A stretch of 64,000 nt of DNA from positions 62,001 through 126,000 of the forward strand of contig JAIYAU010000026.1 of NCBI GenBank assembly GCA_027488865.1, written 5' to 3'. The notes under the pieces are model-generated. The model was not told where the DNA came from. It saw only the letters and a program-made list of their open reading frames with translations, and did no database searches. The stretch's first letter is position 1; every line of letters begins with the position of its first letter. Position numbers and translations under genes: made by a program. Below, in pieces: positions 22,183 through 31,834 of the stretch. Origin of the DNA: Cytophagaceae bacterium. Its GTDB lineage: Bacteria > Bacteroidota > Bacteroidia > Cytophagales > UBA9547.

Positions 22183-24271
22183 TGGACGAAACGTAGGCTA
22201 AGCCCGTCATATACACAAGCTGTAATAGGGGCCACGTTACATTTTTAGTTTCGCGGTAAGTAACGGCTAACGTGCTCATGCACTGCATCGCAAAGGTATA
22301 AAAGACCAGAAGAGATAAAGACAAAGGCAAATCATACATTGGTTTATTCGTTCCTGATCGTATTTCAGCCTTCATTTTTTTTATAATTGTATCATTGTTT
22401 TCCTCACCTTGGCCTATACTATAGATAGTTGACATGGTGCCAACAAATACCTCTCTCGCGGCAAAAGAGGTAATTAATGCTATCCCTATTTTCCAGTCAA
22501 AACCCATTGGCCTAATGGAAGGCTCAATAAATTTACCAAATTGTCCCGCGTAAGAGGCTTCTAGTTTTTTAGATTCTATTAAAAGTTGTAAATCTGTGTA
22601 TGTTATTTGGCTGCTTTGTGCTTGATTAATGGCCTCTAATTCAGCTTTTTGTAAAGCATCTCCTGGGCCGTAGGAGGCAAGTACCCATAAAACTACCGAA
22701 ATGGCAATAATTACTTTTCCAGCATCTAACACAAATGTTTTTACTTTTTCTACAATAGTATACCAAATGTTTTTTACACGAGGGAGTTTGTAAGACGGCA
22801 ACTCCATTATAAAATAAGAGGTCTCACTTGTTTTCAAGATTTTTTTCAAAACAAAAGCAGTAAAGAGGGCAGCCAAAAAACCCATCGTATAGCATCCCAT
22901 CAATGCCAATCCTTGTAAATTAAAAATACCAAAAATCAGTTTTGAGGGTACAATCATCGCAATGAGCACCGTAAAAACTGGTATTCTTGCGGAACAACTA
23001 ATGAGCGGAGTTACAAAAATGGTAATTAAACGATCTTTTGTACTATCAATATTTCTAGTAGCCATGATTGCTGGAACTGCACAAGCCACACCTGACACCA
23101 ATGGAACTATACTTCTGCCACTCATTCCAAATTGACGCATGATTTTATCCATAATAAACATGACACGTGCCATGTAGCCCGACTCTTCAAGTACAGCAAT
23201 AAATAAAAATAATAGTGCGATTTGAGGTACAAAAATCAATACTCCACCAAGCCCAGAAATTAAGCCTTCAGTAACCAACCGAACCAATGGTCCAGAACCA
23301 AACGTTTGATTAATTAAGCCAGTTAAAAGTCCTATGGCCTTATCAATAAGATCCATTGGATAACTAGCCCAAGAAAAAATAGCCTGAAATACTAAAAATA
23401 GAATGATTAAAAAACTTAGATAGCCTCCAATTTTGTGTGTAAATATTTTGTCCAAAAGGTCTGTGTAATTTTGGGCCTTAGTTTTATTAAGGCTTATAAT
23501 TACTTCATCTACTATCGTGTTAATAGCTTCATACCTTTTAATGGTTTCTCTGGCTTGTTTGGTTTTAGAGTTAAATTCTACCTTATCAAGTAGTTGTTGT
23601 ATTTCGCTTTTTTGAAGGGATGACAACGTACTCATACTTTCAAAGTGGTGGGCTAAAAGTAAAGCCTTATAGCCGTTTGCATTAGGTACTATTTGTGGGA
23701 TAGATTCTACAATTTCTGGAGCCACAAACTTATAGTCATAAAGTTTATTAGGAACTTTAAATTCTTTGTGCTGTATGCTGGTTTTTAGTTGGTCGATACC
23801 CTCATTTGTTCTAGAGTTTATTTTAATGACCCTTACCCCTAGCAATTGGCCTAGCTTTTCCTCGTTAACCGATTGCCCATTAGCAAGAGCTACGTCGTTC
23901 ATAGTTAAGACTAGCAAAATTGGAAACTCTAAATCTGCTAATTGGCTAAAAAGCAGCAAATTTCTGCGTAAGTTTGATGCATCGGCTACCACCAGTAGAT
24001 AATCGGGGTAATCAATGTTTTTTGTATCAGTTAATACATCAAAAACTACTTTCTCGTCAAAAGATTTTGGGTAAATACTATATGTGCCAGGGAGGTCTAG
24101 AATCTCAAATTCCTCTTGTGTGGTAGCTTTAAAGGTTCCCACCTTTTTGTCAACAGTTACGCCAGCGAAATTGCCAATTTTTTGGCTTAAACCTGTAAGG
24201 AGATTAAATAGAGAAGATTTTCCAGCATTTGGGTTGCCTAACAGTGCAATTTTGGGGAAACTCTCAGACAT
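22157..24271 (-). CDS. feoB: ferrous iron transport protein B (GTPase permease)
   Basis: The N-terminal G domain has G1 Gly-Asn-Pro-Asn-Ala-Gly-Lys-Ser-Ser (12-20), G3 Asp-Leu-Pro-Gly-Thr (about 59-63) and G4 Thr-Met-Asn-Asp (about 122-125). The rest has two Gate-like halves with many membrane segments, including Cys-Ala-Val-Pro-Ala and Ser-Cys-Ser-Ala-Arg-Ile-Pro. 704 residues is the normal size. It imports Fe2+ across the inner membrane. It follows feoA in an operon. Confidence 0.97.
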   Translation of the reverse strand: MSESFPKIALLGNPNAGKSSLFNLLTGLSQKIGNFAGVTVDKKVGTFKATTQEEFEILDLPGTYSIYPKSFDEKVVFDVLTDTKNIDYPDYLLVVADASNLRRNLLLFSQLADLEFPILLVLTMNDVALANGQSVNEEKLGQLLGVRVIKINSRTNEGIDQLKTSIQHKEFKVPNKLYDYKFVAPEIVESIPQIVPNANGYKALLLAHHFESMSTLSSLQKSEIQQLLDKVEFNSKTKQARETIKRYEAINTIVDEVIISLNKTKAQNYTDLLDKIFTHKIGGYLSFLIILFLVFQAIFSWASYPMDLIDKAIGLLTGLINQTFGSGPLVRLVTEGLISGLGGVLIFVPQIALLFLFIAVLEESGYMARVMFIMDKIMRQFGMSGRSIVPLVSGVACAVPAIMATRNIDSTKDRLITIFVTPLISCSARIPVFTVLIAMIVPSKLIFGIFNLQGLALMGCYTMGFLAALFTAFVLKKILKTSETSYFIMELPSYKLPRVKNIWYTIVEKVKTFVLDAGKVIIAISVVLWVLASYGPGDALQKAELEAINQAQSSQITYTDLQLLIESKKLEASYAGQFGKFIEPSIRPMGFDWKIGIALITSFAAREVFVGTMSTIYSIGQGEENNDTIIKKMKAEIRSGTNKPMYDLPLSLSLLVFYTFAMQCMSTLAVTYRETKNVTWPLLQLVYMTGLAYVSSTIIYQLLS

Positions 24272-24320
24272 TATAAGGCAAAAAAGTTAAGGGTGCAAAG
24301 TTGCAACCAAATCAATAAAA

Positions 24321-24566
24321 TTAAGATATTTTTTTATTTTTCAATTGTATTACCGCAGCCTCGTCTAATCTTAACGAAAGATCATAGCCGCATACACATA
24401 CACAAACAGGATCACCCAAGGGCGCTTTATACTTCATTCTAACCTCACATCCTGGCAAACATCCCATTTCTAAAAGCTTTAATGATAACTTTTCATTATT
24501 AAATCCTTCAATGGTGCCAGTTTCACCTTCTTTTAATTGGGCCAAACTTTTATTTGAATTGCTCAT
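24321..24566 (-). CDS. feoA: ferrous iron transport protein A
   Basis: An 81-residue SH3-like protein with Gly-Glu-Thr-Gly-Thr-Ile-Glu-Gly-Phe at residues 14-22, then Leu-Glu-Met-Gly-Cys-Leu-Pro-Gly and a Leu-Arg-Leu-Asp-Glu-Ala end, the FeoA pattern. It lies 49 bases upstream of feoB and has its own promoter at 24590-24620. Confidence 0.92.
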   Translation of the reverse strand: MSNSNKSLAQLKEGETGTIEGFNNEKLSLKLLEMGCLPGCEVRMKYKAPLGDPVCVCVCGYDLSLRLDEAAVIQLKNKKIS

Positions 24567-24589
24567 GCCTTATTTAGAACTAGATTAAA

Positions 24590-24620
24590 CAAAGGTACAA
24601 TCTTATTTTCTGTTAGGCAA
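24590..24620 (-). promoter_or_regulatory. feoA promoter, Bacteroidetes type
   Basis: On the minus strand TACCTTTG (24597-24590) is the -7 box and TTG (24620-24618) the -33 box, with 20 bases between. This is an excellent match to the Bacteroidota sigma-A consensus, 24 bases upstream of the feoA start. A Fur site was not identified. Confidence 0.7.
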
Positions 24621-24737
24621 ATACAATGTTCAAATTGACGGGTAAAAATGATAAATATCACCGAAAAAGCTCATTCGATGATATTTATTAACTACAACTA
24701 TTACTTATTATTGCGCTTTGGAGACTTAGGTTGATGT

Positions 24738-27191
24738 CTATTTTATTATCAATTTATAATCCTCAACTTTGTCAAGCGAATTGATACGTAAATTATAAAA
24801 TCCTGCTGCTAGGTCGCTTAATTGAAATTGATTGACCCCTTCCTGTATTATAAAAGTACCAACTATTTTGCCTAGTCCATTATATATATTTGCCTCTGCT
24901 GCTAAATTAGACTCAATTTTTATAAAGTCTTTAGCTGGATTAGGATAAACAACCCAATTTTTTTCCTTCGTGGAAGAAATTGAAACAATTTTAGAATAAG
25001 AATAAGAGCCATCAAAATCTTCTTGTTTAATTCTGTAATAAAGATGTGTATTGAACTCGTCATAATCGGTATAATTATAACTTACGGCTGATGTTGAGTT
25101 ACTTACCGGTTGTACTTCTCCAATTTTATAAAATGAAATTCCATCCAAACTTTTTTCTATCTCAAATATCTTGTTATTCTTTTCGAATGAGGTTCCCCAA
25201 CGTAATAAATTTTTATTTTCAGCAATGTTTTGCAAATTGACAAATGAGAATTCTACTGGTGCAGGGCAAGTAAGAATCACCGAAGATCGAATACAAGGAG
25301 CACCTTGTTTAATTTGCCAATCGAAAAACCCACCGCTTCCAAAGACATTCCCTGTTAGGGTTACTGGCCCGTAAGTTGTGCTTGAGAAGCTATTTCTTAT
25401 AGATAACCAAGAACCTGTAACTGCCACAAGTTTGTAATTTGTACCAGTAGGAATGTTAAAATTGAGATTTGCAGTTGTCCACACACCCTGATTACAAGCT
25501 AATGTTGTGGATGCCCCTACCACATCAACACCGTTTTGTTGAAGTTTAATTTGAATGCTCCCACTACAAAAATCTGGTCTAAACTGAACAGAGCTTAGCG
25601 TAATATCTGAAGTTGTGCTAAATGTATTATCTGCCCTAGATGAAGGTCCGCCAGTATTATCATTTGCTTGCGCTATAGGTAATCCTGCAGTAATGGTTGA
25701 GAAATTTTCTAAGTACAAGGTATAAGGTAAAGATGCAGCTGCTACTGACATAGTAAACGGGGTGCCAGTTCCCACTTGAGCGCCACCCGTTGGAGCTGAC
25801 CACCAAGCATAACTAGTGCCTGATCCTCCACTCGCTGTCAAGTTAAAAGTTCTTGGGCTTGCTGTACAATTAGCCCCAGTTAATGTAGGTGTAGCCAAGT
25901 TAGTTGTTACTACTGCTCCATCACTTTTAGAAGCACATGAAGGGATCGTAGAAGAAACTGTAACTGAATAATTTCCTGTAACACTTGTAGAAAATGTTTT
26001 TACGTTCCCAGGATTAGAAACGCCAGAAGGTACCGTCCAATTATAAGACAAGGTAGGCCCTGAAACACCTGCATCCAATAACACATCAGTGCTTGCACAA
26101 ATTGTTTGATCATTTAAAACAACGTTTGGTAGTTGATTTACAACTTTTACAGTAGAAGATGCAGAGCAACTTCCAGGAAAAGATGCGTTTTGAATGCAAA
26201 CACGGTATGTTCCAGTGTCTGATACGGTGTAGTTAGCCACTGTACTACTTGCAGTTACATATTCAACCGTAGGCGTTCCAGAATCTTTGTACCACCAAAA
26301 TTGTGTTGTCCCTCCCGTAGCAACATTGGAATTTAATGTAACGGTGCCGCTGGTTAAACATATGTTTTTTTCCGCCCCCAGATTAGGAATGAGAGACGCT
26401 GGCAAGGAATTTATATTTTGGCATCCGTTTATAAAAGAGATATCATCTATTGCCAAATCATTCATATTGGTGCCAGTGGCTTGTTCTACCTCTATGTATA
26501 TATAAGCTCTTGAATAATTATTTAATGGTATCCATTCTCCATAAAATTGTTGCCACTGCATAACTCCAGTGGATGTAGCAGTACCTACTACAACTCTTTC
26601 AGAAGTTACCAAAGTACCACTGCCGTTTACTGGTACAACTACAAAATTTAAATCAGGATTGTTATATAACCCTGAGTTGGCATTTCTGTTATAGTTGGCA
26701 AACCAAGCAGAAAAATAATATTTTTGATTAGGAGTAATATCTACTAGCTGTTTCCAAGCTGCAGGTCTTCCTGAGCCTGATGTACCAGTTCCTGTGAAAC
26801 CCTCAAAATCGGCTAGCAGTGCAAATCCATCTCCAGCTTTTCCAGGAGTATGATCCCGATATGCTCCGGGTAGAACATAACCGTTTCCAAATTGAGCATT
26901 TCTTCCACCACAGGCTGGCTTGTCTTCATTACGAGCAACAGCATAGGTATTTCCCATAGTAGTATTGCAAGGACTGGCGATAGAATAGTTTCCAGAAAAA
27001 TTTAAATCACTTTGAAAATCGAATGCAGATCCAGTTGTGAAAGTGTGAGAAGCACCTGTACCTGTTAAATAACCAGCTTCAAAATCACCATTTCTTACGG
27101 CCTCTTTTATTGGTTTATCACTACATTGTGCATATACCTCAACTAAGAACAAATTAAGCAACCCCACGAATAAAACACGATATAACATCAT
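24738..27191 (-). CDS. secreted T9SS type A cargo protein with Ig-like repeats
   Basis: Signal peptide at residues 1-22 (hydrophobic core, cleavage near Val-Tyr-Ala-Gln). Residues 25-250 form a carbohydrate-binding/jelly-roll-like domain with Val-Arg-Asn-Gly-Asp-Phe-Glu and Gly-Asp-Gly-Phe-Ala-Leu and later Asp-Asp-Ile-Ser-Phe. Several Ig/PKD-like domains follow (about 265-430). A Cys-rich middle region precedes a fibronectin-like stretch around 640-730. The C-terminal T9SS sorting domain begins near Val-Tyr-Pro-Asn-Pro-Ala-Lys and ends Tyr-Lys-Leu-Ile-Ile-Lys. The protein is exported and attached or released at the surface. 817 residues. Confidence 0.85.
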   Translation of the reverse strand: MMLYRVLFVGLLNLFLVEVYAQCSDKPIKEAVRNGDFEAGYLTGTGASHTFTTGSAFDFQSDLNFSGNYSIASPCNTTMGNTYAVARNEDKPACGGRNAQFGNGYVLPGAYRDHTPGKAGDGFALLADFEGFTGTGTSGSGRPAAWKQLVDITPNQKYYFSAWFANYNRNANSGLYNNPDLNFVVVPVNGSGTLVTSERVVVGTATSTGVMQWQQFYGEWIPLNNYSRAYIYIEVEQATGTNMNDLAIDDISFINGCQNINSLPASLIPNLGAEKNICLTSGTVTLNSNVATGGTTQFWWYKDSGTPTVEYVTASSTVANYTVSDTGTYRVCIQNASFPGSCSASSTVKVVNQLPNVVLNDQTICASTDVLLDAGVSGPTLSYNWTVPSGVSNPGNVKTFSTSVTGNYSVTVSSTIPSCASKSDGAVVTTNLATPTLTGANCTASPRTFNLTASGGSGTSYAWWSAPTGGAQVGTGTPFTMSVAAASLPYTLYLENFSTITAGLPIAQANDNTGGPSSRADNTFSTTSDITLSSVQFRPDFCSGSIQIKLQQNGVDVVGASTTLACNQGVWTTANLNFNIPTGTNYKLVAVTGSWLSIRNSFSSTTYGPVTLTGNVFGSGGFFDWQIKQGAPCIRSSVILTCPAPVEFSFVNLQNIAENKNLLRWGTSFEKNNKIFEIEKSLDGISFYKIGEVQPVSNSTSAVSYNYTDYDEFNTHLYYRIKQEDFDGSYSYSKIVSISSTKEKNWVVYPNPAKDFIKIESNLAAEANIYNGLGKIVGTFIIQEGVNQFQLSDLAAGFYNLRINSLDKVEDYKLIIK

Positions 27192-27749
27192 ATAGAATCT
27201 ATTAATTAAACCTAAGTCGAATTTCGCTATAGTATATTATAAATGCGAGATAGGTGTAAGATTTAAAAATGGATAATACCCATAATTTCTTAGATTTTTG
27301 ACTAAATTATTGCATATTAAAACTTGAATAGTATTATATTCTATAATTTAACGAACAAATATCGTATTTAAATATCGCCTTATTACCGATTATAATTTAG
27401 ATCATAAGCAACAAAAAAGGGAACACATTACTGCGCTCCCTTTTTATATAACTAGTGGTAAAATAGTTTTATTTAATCAATAACATATGGATAGTTATAA
27501 TAAAATTGATTATTTGCAAATTATATCGCATTGTAACCTAATTTGACGGGCTTTAGCTTGCGATACCCAAAATGTCAAAGAGAATACTCATAATAAATTG
27601 ATAAACTTGGATTATACTTAATTTCCAGAAATTTAATATGTACAAAAAGCATGAATTGGAAGGGTTTAAAATGATTAATTTTAGCCATTAAATTCTAAAC
27701 TTACCATTATAATACTACTGAATTAACTCATGATGTTGATTTACATAAA
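27192..27749. other. intergenic region with an isolated hairpin
   Basis: No gene was recognised in these 558 AT-rich bases. A hairpin AAAAAGGGA (27414-27422) / TCCCTTTTT (27437-27445) resembles a bidirectional intrinsic terminator but is 300 bases downstream of the nearest upstream gene end (27750). It may end an unannotated transcript. Confidence 0.4.
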
Positions 27750-28514
27750 TTACCTAATATTGTCTCCGCCTATCACTTTAGACAATGTAAGTTTATCTAA
27801 TAATTCTTCCATCCATTCATCTGGTATTTTGTCTATAGAATTGGAAAGCATTTTTTGCCATACTTCGCTTATTTTTTGAACGTCTCCACGATAATATCTC
27901 TGCTCGATCATGTTGTGGCTATTTTTAGTGTATAATACCACATCTAAAGGGAAATCAACATCATTAGCACTCACACGGGTAGAGTCGAAGGAGAGAAATC
28001 CTGTTTTTAGGGCAAATTTCATGGTGGAATCATAGTTAAGTGCCCTGTTTAAGATAGGTTTGCCATAGCCTGAGTTGCCTATAATAACAAACGGCGCTCC
28101 TGATTCTTCACCAATCTCTATCCAATTGCCTTCAGGATATAATAGAAACAATTTGTGTTCATCATCTTCTTCAAGTTGACCACCAATAATGGTGTTTAAG
28201 TTAAACTTAAGACCTGATTCTTCTAGAAATTTTTTGTCTTCACGGGCTACCAGCCGCAATTGTTCAGCAAAGGCATTAACCACTTGGTACAGTTTACCAT
28301 ATTTGTTTGCGTCTTTGTCAAGAATTTCTTTAAAATAAGTAAGGGTTTTGTCTCGAACAGAACGCAGGCCTGATGTCATTAAAAAGATGCTTCTACCATC
28401 TTTTTGGTGAATAAAAAGCTTTTTACCAGTGGAACATTCGCTGCCCGAGGTTAGCCTTGTATCTGCCAAACCTACTAATCCTGATTTAATTTTAATACCT
28501 AAGCAATACGTCAT
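27750..28514 (-). CDS. Anbu-like proteasome-type peptidase
   Basis: Residue 2 is Thr, followed by Tyr-Cys-Leu-Gly-Ile, matching the Anbu (bacterial ancestral beta-subunit) N-terminus, where removal of Met exposes the Ntn nucleophile. Asp18 (Ala-Asp-Thr-Arg) and Lys32 fit the Asp17 and Lys33-type triad residues after cleavage. 254 residues is typical of Anbu. Unlike many Anbu genes, it is not near ATP-grasp, alpha-E or transglutaminase genes here; instead a double AAA+ ATPase lies 29 bases upstream in the same operon, which suggests a protease-unfoldase pair (inference). Confidence 0.75.
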   Translation of the reverse strand: MTYCLGIKIKSGLVGLADTRLTSGSECSTGKKLFIHQKDGRSIFLMTSGLRSVRDKTLTYFKEILDKDANKYGKLYQVVNAFAEQLRLVAREDKKFLEESGLKFNLNTIIGGQLEEDDEHKLFLLYPEGNWIEIGEESGAPFVIIGNSGYGKPILNRALNYDSTMKFALKTGFLSFDSTRVSANDVDFPLDVVLYTKNSHNMIEQRYYRGDVQKISEVWQKMLSNSIDKIPDEWMEELLDKLTLSKVIGGDNIR

Positions 28515-28543
28515 TTTATAATATTTTAATCAATTTAGATAAT

Positions 28544-31165
28544 CTATCTACCATTTGAAGGAATTTTAAAACCTATAGGAACTGGCTTACCTTTGGTATC
28601 ACCTATTTTAAATTCTTCCAAATCGACAAAGGTAAGGGTTTTTAACGCATCCTCGGTTCTATCTTCTTTAGATAATTCAGCCATTCGTAAATTTTGATTT
28701 TTGATGGCATCTTCAATAAGTTTACGGACGGTTCGTGCATTTCCAAAATATTTATCCTTTGTGTCATACATCCATTCGATGTATTTAATGAGGTATTCAC
28801 TGGCTTCCTTATTAGGATGTAGATTTTCTTTAGCTAAAATATCTTTTGCTATTTCATAAAGTTCTGGTGCTAAATAATCTTCGAAAATGAGGTCGTTGTC
28901 AAACCTTGATTTTAACCCAGGGTTGGCTTCTAAGAAATAATTCATTTTATCAGTATATCCTGCTACAATAACAATAAATTGACCCCTGTCATCCTCCATC
29001 CTTTTGAGTAGTGTTTCCACTGCTTCTCTACCAAAGTCATTTTCGCCACCACTGGTAAGTGCGTAGGCCTCGTCTATAAATAGGACACCACCCATGGCTC
29101 TATCAATAAGATCATTAGTTTTAATGGCGGTTTGTCCGATATACCCTGCTACCATACTTTGTCGGTCACATTCTACCAAATGCCCTCTTTCAATGATTCC
29201 TAAACCTTTATAAATTTTAGCAATAATTCTAGCGACGGTAGTTTTACCCGTGCCAGGATTACCCATAAAAACAGTATGCAATGAAAATCTATTAAGTACA
29301 CCTTTACCTGATTCGTGATAAAACTTAACCAATTTGACAAGCTCAGAAACTTCTTTTTTTACTGCGGTAAGGCCTTTTAATGCTCTAAGTTCTTCCAGCC
29401 CCTCCTTAAGTAAAGCCTCATCTACTTTTATATCAGGTATTTTGCCTGATTTTACTTTTATTATTTGGTTTATATCTTCTACTATTACTTGTGACAAGGT
29501 ATCGTTGTCGGCATCTTTAAACTGACCCGTTTTAACCAGCCTTAGGCCCATATTCATTTTAGCTTCGTTCACAATTGAATTTACCAATCGTGCATTACCA
29601 AAAGATTCGTCCCTATTTCTATATGCCTCTTGTAAGTGCCCATAAAGAGCATGGCGTGCATCATCCGTAAAAGATACAGCTCTTCGTCTTGCGGCATGGT
29701 CAGCTATTAAAATTAAATCTTGTGGTGCATAGTCAGGAAATTCAAAATGGTGGTTAAATCTTGATTTTAAGCCAGGGTTAGACTCCAAAAACGTAGCCAT
29801 TTTATTGGGATACCCAGCAACTATAACCGTGAGTTCGGCCTTAGGGTTACTCATCTCTTTTAACAAAACTTCTATGACCTCTTGACCAAAATCGTTACTA
29901 TCTTCTTCCCCGCGGGCCAGTGCGTAGGCCTCATCTATAAAAAGGATAGCGCCTTTTGCCTTTTTTAATATTTCTTTGGTTTTAGGAGCAGTTTGCCCAA
30001 TAAATGGCCCCACAAGATCCGACCTATCTACTTCAATCACCTCTTCGCGAGAAATTAAACCTAGGTGTTTATATATTTTACCAAGTTTATTTGCAATTGT
30101 GGTTTTGCCTGTACCAGGATTACCCGTAAAAATAGCACTAAGTCCTATTTTCTCATTTGTTTCTAAACCCTTTTCTTGCCTAATTTTCATAAACTGCAAG
30201 AATTGAGAAAATTCTCTTAATTTATCTTTAATAGATTCTAAGCCAATAAGTTCATCTAGTTCTGCCAATAGCTCTTCCACAGTGGCAGGCGCAGTTACTG
30301 TAACTTTTGAGGCATTATTTCCAATTACATTTGAAGTAATAATGTTGGGAGTGGTATAAAAATTTTCTTGTCCTTCTTCAAATGAATCAGTTACTTCAAA
30401 AGGCAAGGTGGCAATTAACTGATCCATAAAAATAACTTCGGCTGTATATTTATCTTTGGTCCAAGAACCTCCTGTCTCGCTACCCCATCCAGACTCAATT
30501 ATAAATTTATCACCGATTTTAGGATCGATATATTTAAGTTCTCTATTGGTTCCAAATAGCTGATTAGAGTCGTTGTAGTAATTAAAAATGAGTTCACAAT
30601 ACCAAGATTCGGGTTGTTTGTTTTCTATCTCAAATTCAACCCATAAAAATCGAGTATCGGCAGCAGAGGTTTTTTTATAATATACTCTATCAGAAATATT
30701 TACGTTAGCCCCTGGGCCTTCATATAACTTTATTTGGCTTATATTAAAATAAGGATTGTTATCTTCACTTACCAAACCACCATTTTCCACATAAAAAAGT
30801 ACTTTGCCTACAAGCTCTCCATCTATCCAAGCCTCCCAGCGATAATCTCCTCGTTTCCAAAACTCTCCAAAATTATCAATTCCCCAGCCGTCTCTTATAT
30901 AGACGACATTGTCGTACATAGATACTTTACAGCTTTTATCAAGATCACATAGCAGTTCGTCTCCTGTAGTTTTTATATGATACGCCTTAAGGCGAATATT
31001 TGCATCCCAATCTTCCTCATCAAATAGCTTATTGAAGAAAGACAATTCGGAATAGATAAATTTGGTTTCTGCGTTTTCAAAAACTCTTCGGTACTTTTTT
31101 TGAGCATCATTTAACCAATCGTTCGAACCGTAAGCCTTGATTTCTTTAAATTTATAGTTTTTCAT
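28544..31165 (-). CDS. double AAA+ ATPase with duplicated beta-rich N-terminal domains (CbbX/SpoVK-like)
   Basis: Two AAA+ modules: Walker A Gly-Asn-Pro-Gly-Thr-Gly-Lys-Thr at 348-355 and again at 635-642, with Walker B Leu-Phe-Ile-Asp-Glu-Ala at about 408 and 695 and the Asn-Pro-Gly-Leu-Lys-Ser-Arg-Phe finger segment at 463 and 748. This is the CbbX/SpoVK type. The N-terminal 270 residues contain two similar beta-rich units (about 33-126 and 170-258), each with a Gly-Trp-Gly core. The ATG at 31165 is preferred to one 57 bases upstream since AAGAAAAG precedes it and the upstream residues look non-conserved. 873 residues. Likely a remodelling or unfolding motor for the neighbouring Anbu-like peptidase. 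Confidence 0.8.
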   Translation of the reverse strand: MKNYKFKEIKAYGSNDWLNDAQKKYRRVFENAETKFIYSELSFFNKLFDEEDWDANIRLKAYHIKTTGDELLCDLDKSCKVSMYDNVVYIRDGWGIDNFGEFWKRGDYRWEAWIDGELVGKVLFYVENGGLVSEDNNPYFNISQIKLYEGPGANVNISDRVYYKKTSAADTRFLWVEFEIENKQPESWYCELIFNYYNDSNQLFGTNRELKYIDPKIGDKFIIESGWGSETGGSWTKDKYTAEVIFMDQLIATLPFEVTDSFEEGQENFYTTPNIITSNVIGNNASKVTVTAPATVEELLAELDELIGLESIKDKLREFSQFLQFMKIRQEKGLETNEKIGLSAIFTGNPGTGKTTIANKLGKIYKHLGLISREEVIEVDRSDLVGPFIGQTAPKTKEILKKAKGAILFIDEAYALARGEEDSNDFGQEVIEVLLKEMSNPKAELTVIVAGYPNKMATFLESNPGLKSRFNHHFEFPDYAPQDLILIADHAARRRAVSFTDDARHALYGHLQEAYRNRDESFGNARLVNSIVNEAKMNMGLRLVKTGQFKDADNDTLSQVIVEDINQIIKVKSGKIPDIKVDEALLKEGLEELRALKGLTAVKKEVSELVKLVKFYHESGKGVLNRFSLHTVFMGNPGTGKTTVARIIAKIYKGLGIIERGHLVECDRQSMVAGYIGQTAIKTNDLIDRAMGGVLFIDEAYALTSGGENDFGREAVETLLKRMEDDRGQFIVIVAGYTDKMNYFLEANPGLKSRFDNDLIFEDYLAPELYEIAKDILAKENLHPNKEASEYLIKYIEWMYDTKDKYFGNARTVRKLIEDAIKNQNLRMAELSKEDRTEDALKTLTFVDLEEFKIGDTKGKPVPIGFKIPSNGR

Positions 31166-31469
31166 TATTCTTTTCTTCTTTCTTAAAAATTGAAATTTAA
31201 TTATTAGTAGGGTAATATTCAAAAAAAGACGGTATTAATTTGTATCTATGAGAGATAATCGACAGTTAAGAAACAATCAAGGACATAAATAAATATAATT
31301 AAACAATTAAAAAATTGACTTTTCTTGTTTTATGTTAAAGATAATTATACTTTAGACCACTAAATAGCATGTATATTTCTTTGAAGGATATCGTGCTAAT
31401 AGCTAAAATATGGAGCAAGGTTAGTTATTTTGGTATTGTAATTGCTGATATCTGTTATTTACTAACATT

Positions 31470-31808
31470 ATGACAAAGGTTATACTAAGTTTTGTATTAT
31501 TTTATCTACCACTGGTTGGATTTGGGCAAAGTTTTAAAATAGACAAGTGCCGATTATTTGGAGGAATATATTTTATAGATGATAAAAGCAAAGCTGATGT
31601 GGTTATTTACATGGAAGAATCAGAAGGTTCTGCTGATCTCTTGGTGTATAAACAGAATAACATATTGTATGCAGATCATTCAGGGCAATGGTTTGTTACC
31701 AACACCAAGGCACAAGCAAAATATTATGTATACATTGAGGAGAACAAAAGGATGGCTGATTATAGTGTCACTTTCATAAATTCAGAATCATTTGCAGGTT
31801 GCCAATAA
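31470..31808 (+). CDS. exported DUF6150-like protein
   Basis: A signal peptide ends near Gly-Phe-Gly-Gln (residues 17-20). The body has repeated Ala-Asp-(Val/Leu)-x-Val-Tyr units: Ala-Asp-Val-Val-Ile-Tyr (about 42), Ala-Asp-Leu-Leu-Val-Tyr (55), and Ala-Lys-Tyr-Tyr-Val-Tyr (83). This pattern is that of DUF6150 proteins, whose function is unknown. 112 residues. It ends inside the start region of prmA, which begins at 31835. Confidence 0.6.
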   Translation: MTKVILSFVLFYLPLVGFGQSFKIDKCRLFGGIYFIDDKSKADVVIYMEESEGSADLLVYKQNNILYADHSGQWFVTNTKAQAKYYVYIEENKRMADYSVTFINSESFAGCQ

Positions 31809-31834
31809 ATATATTTAAAACTATTTTTACCGTT

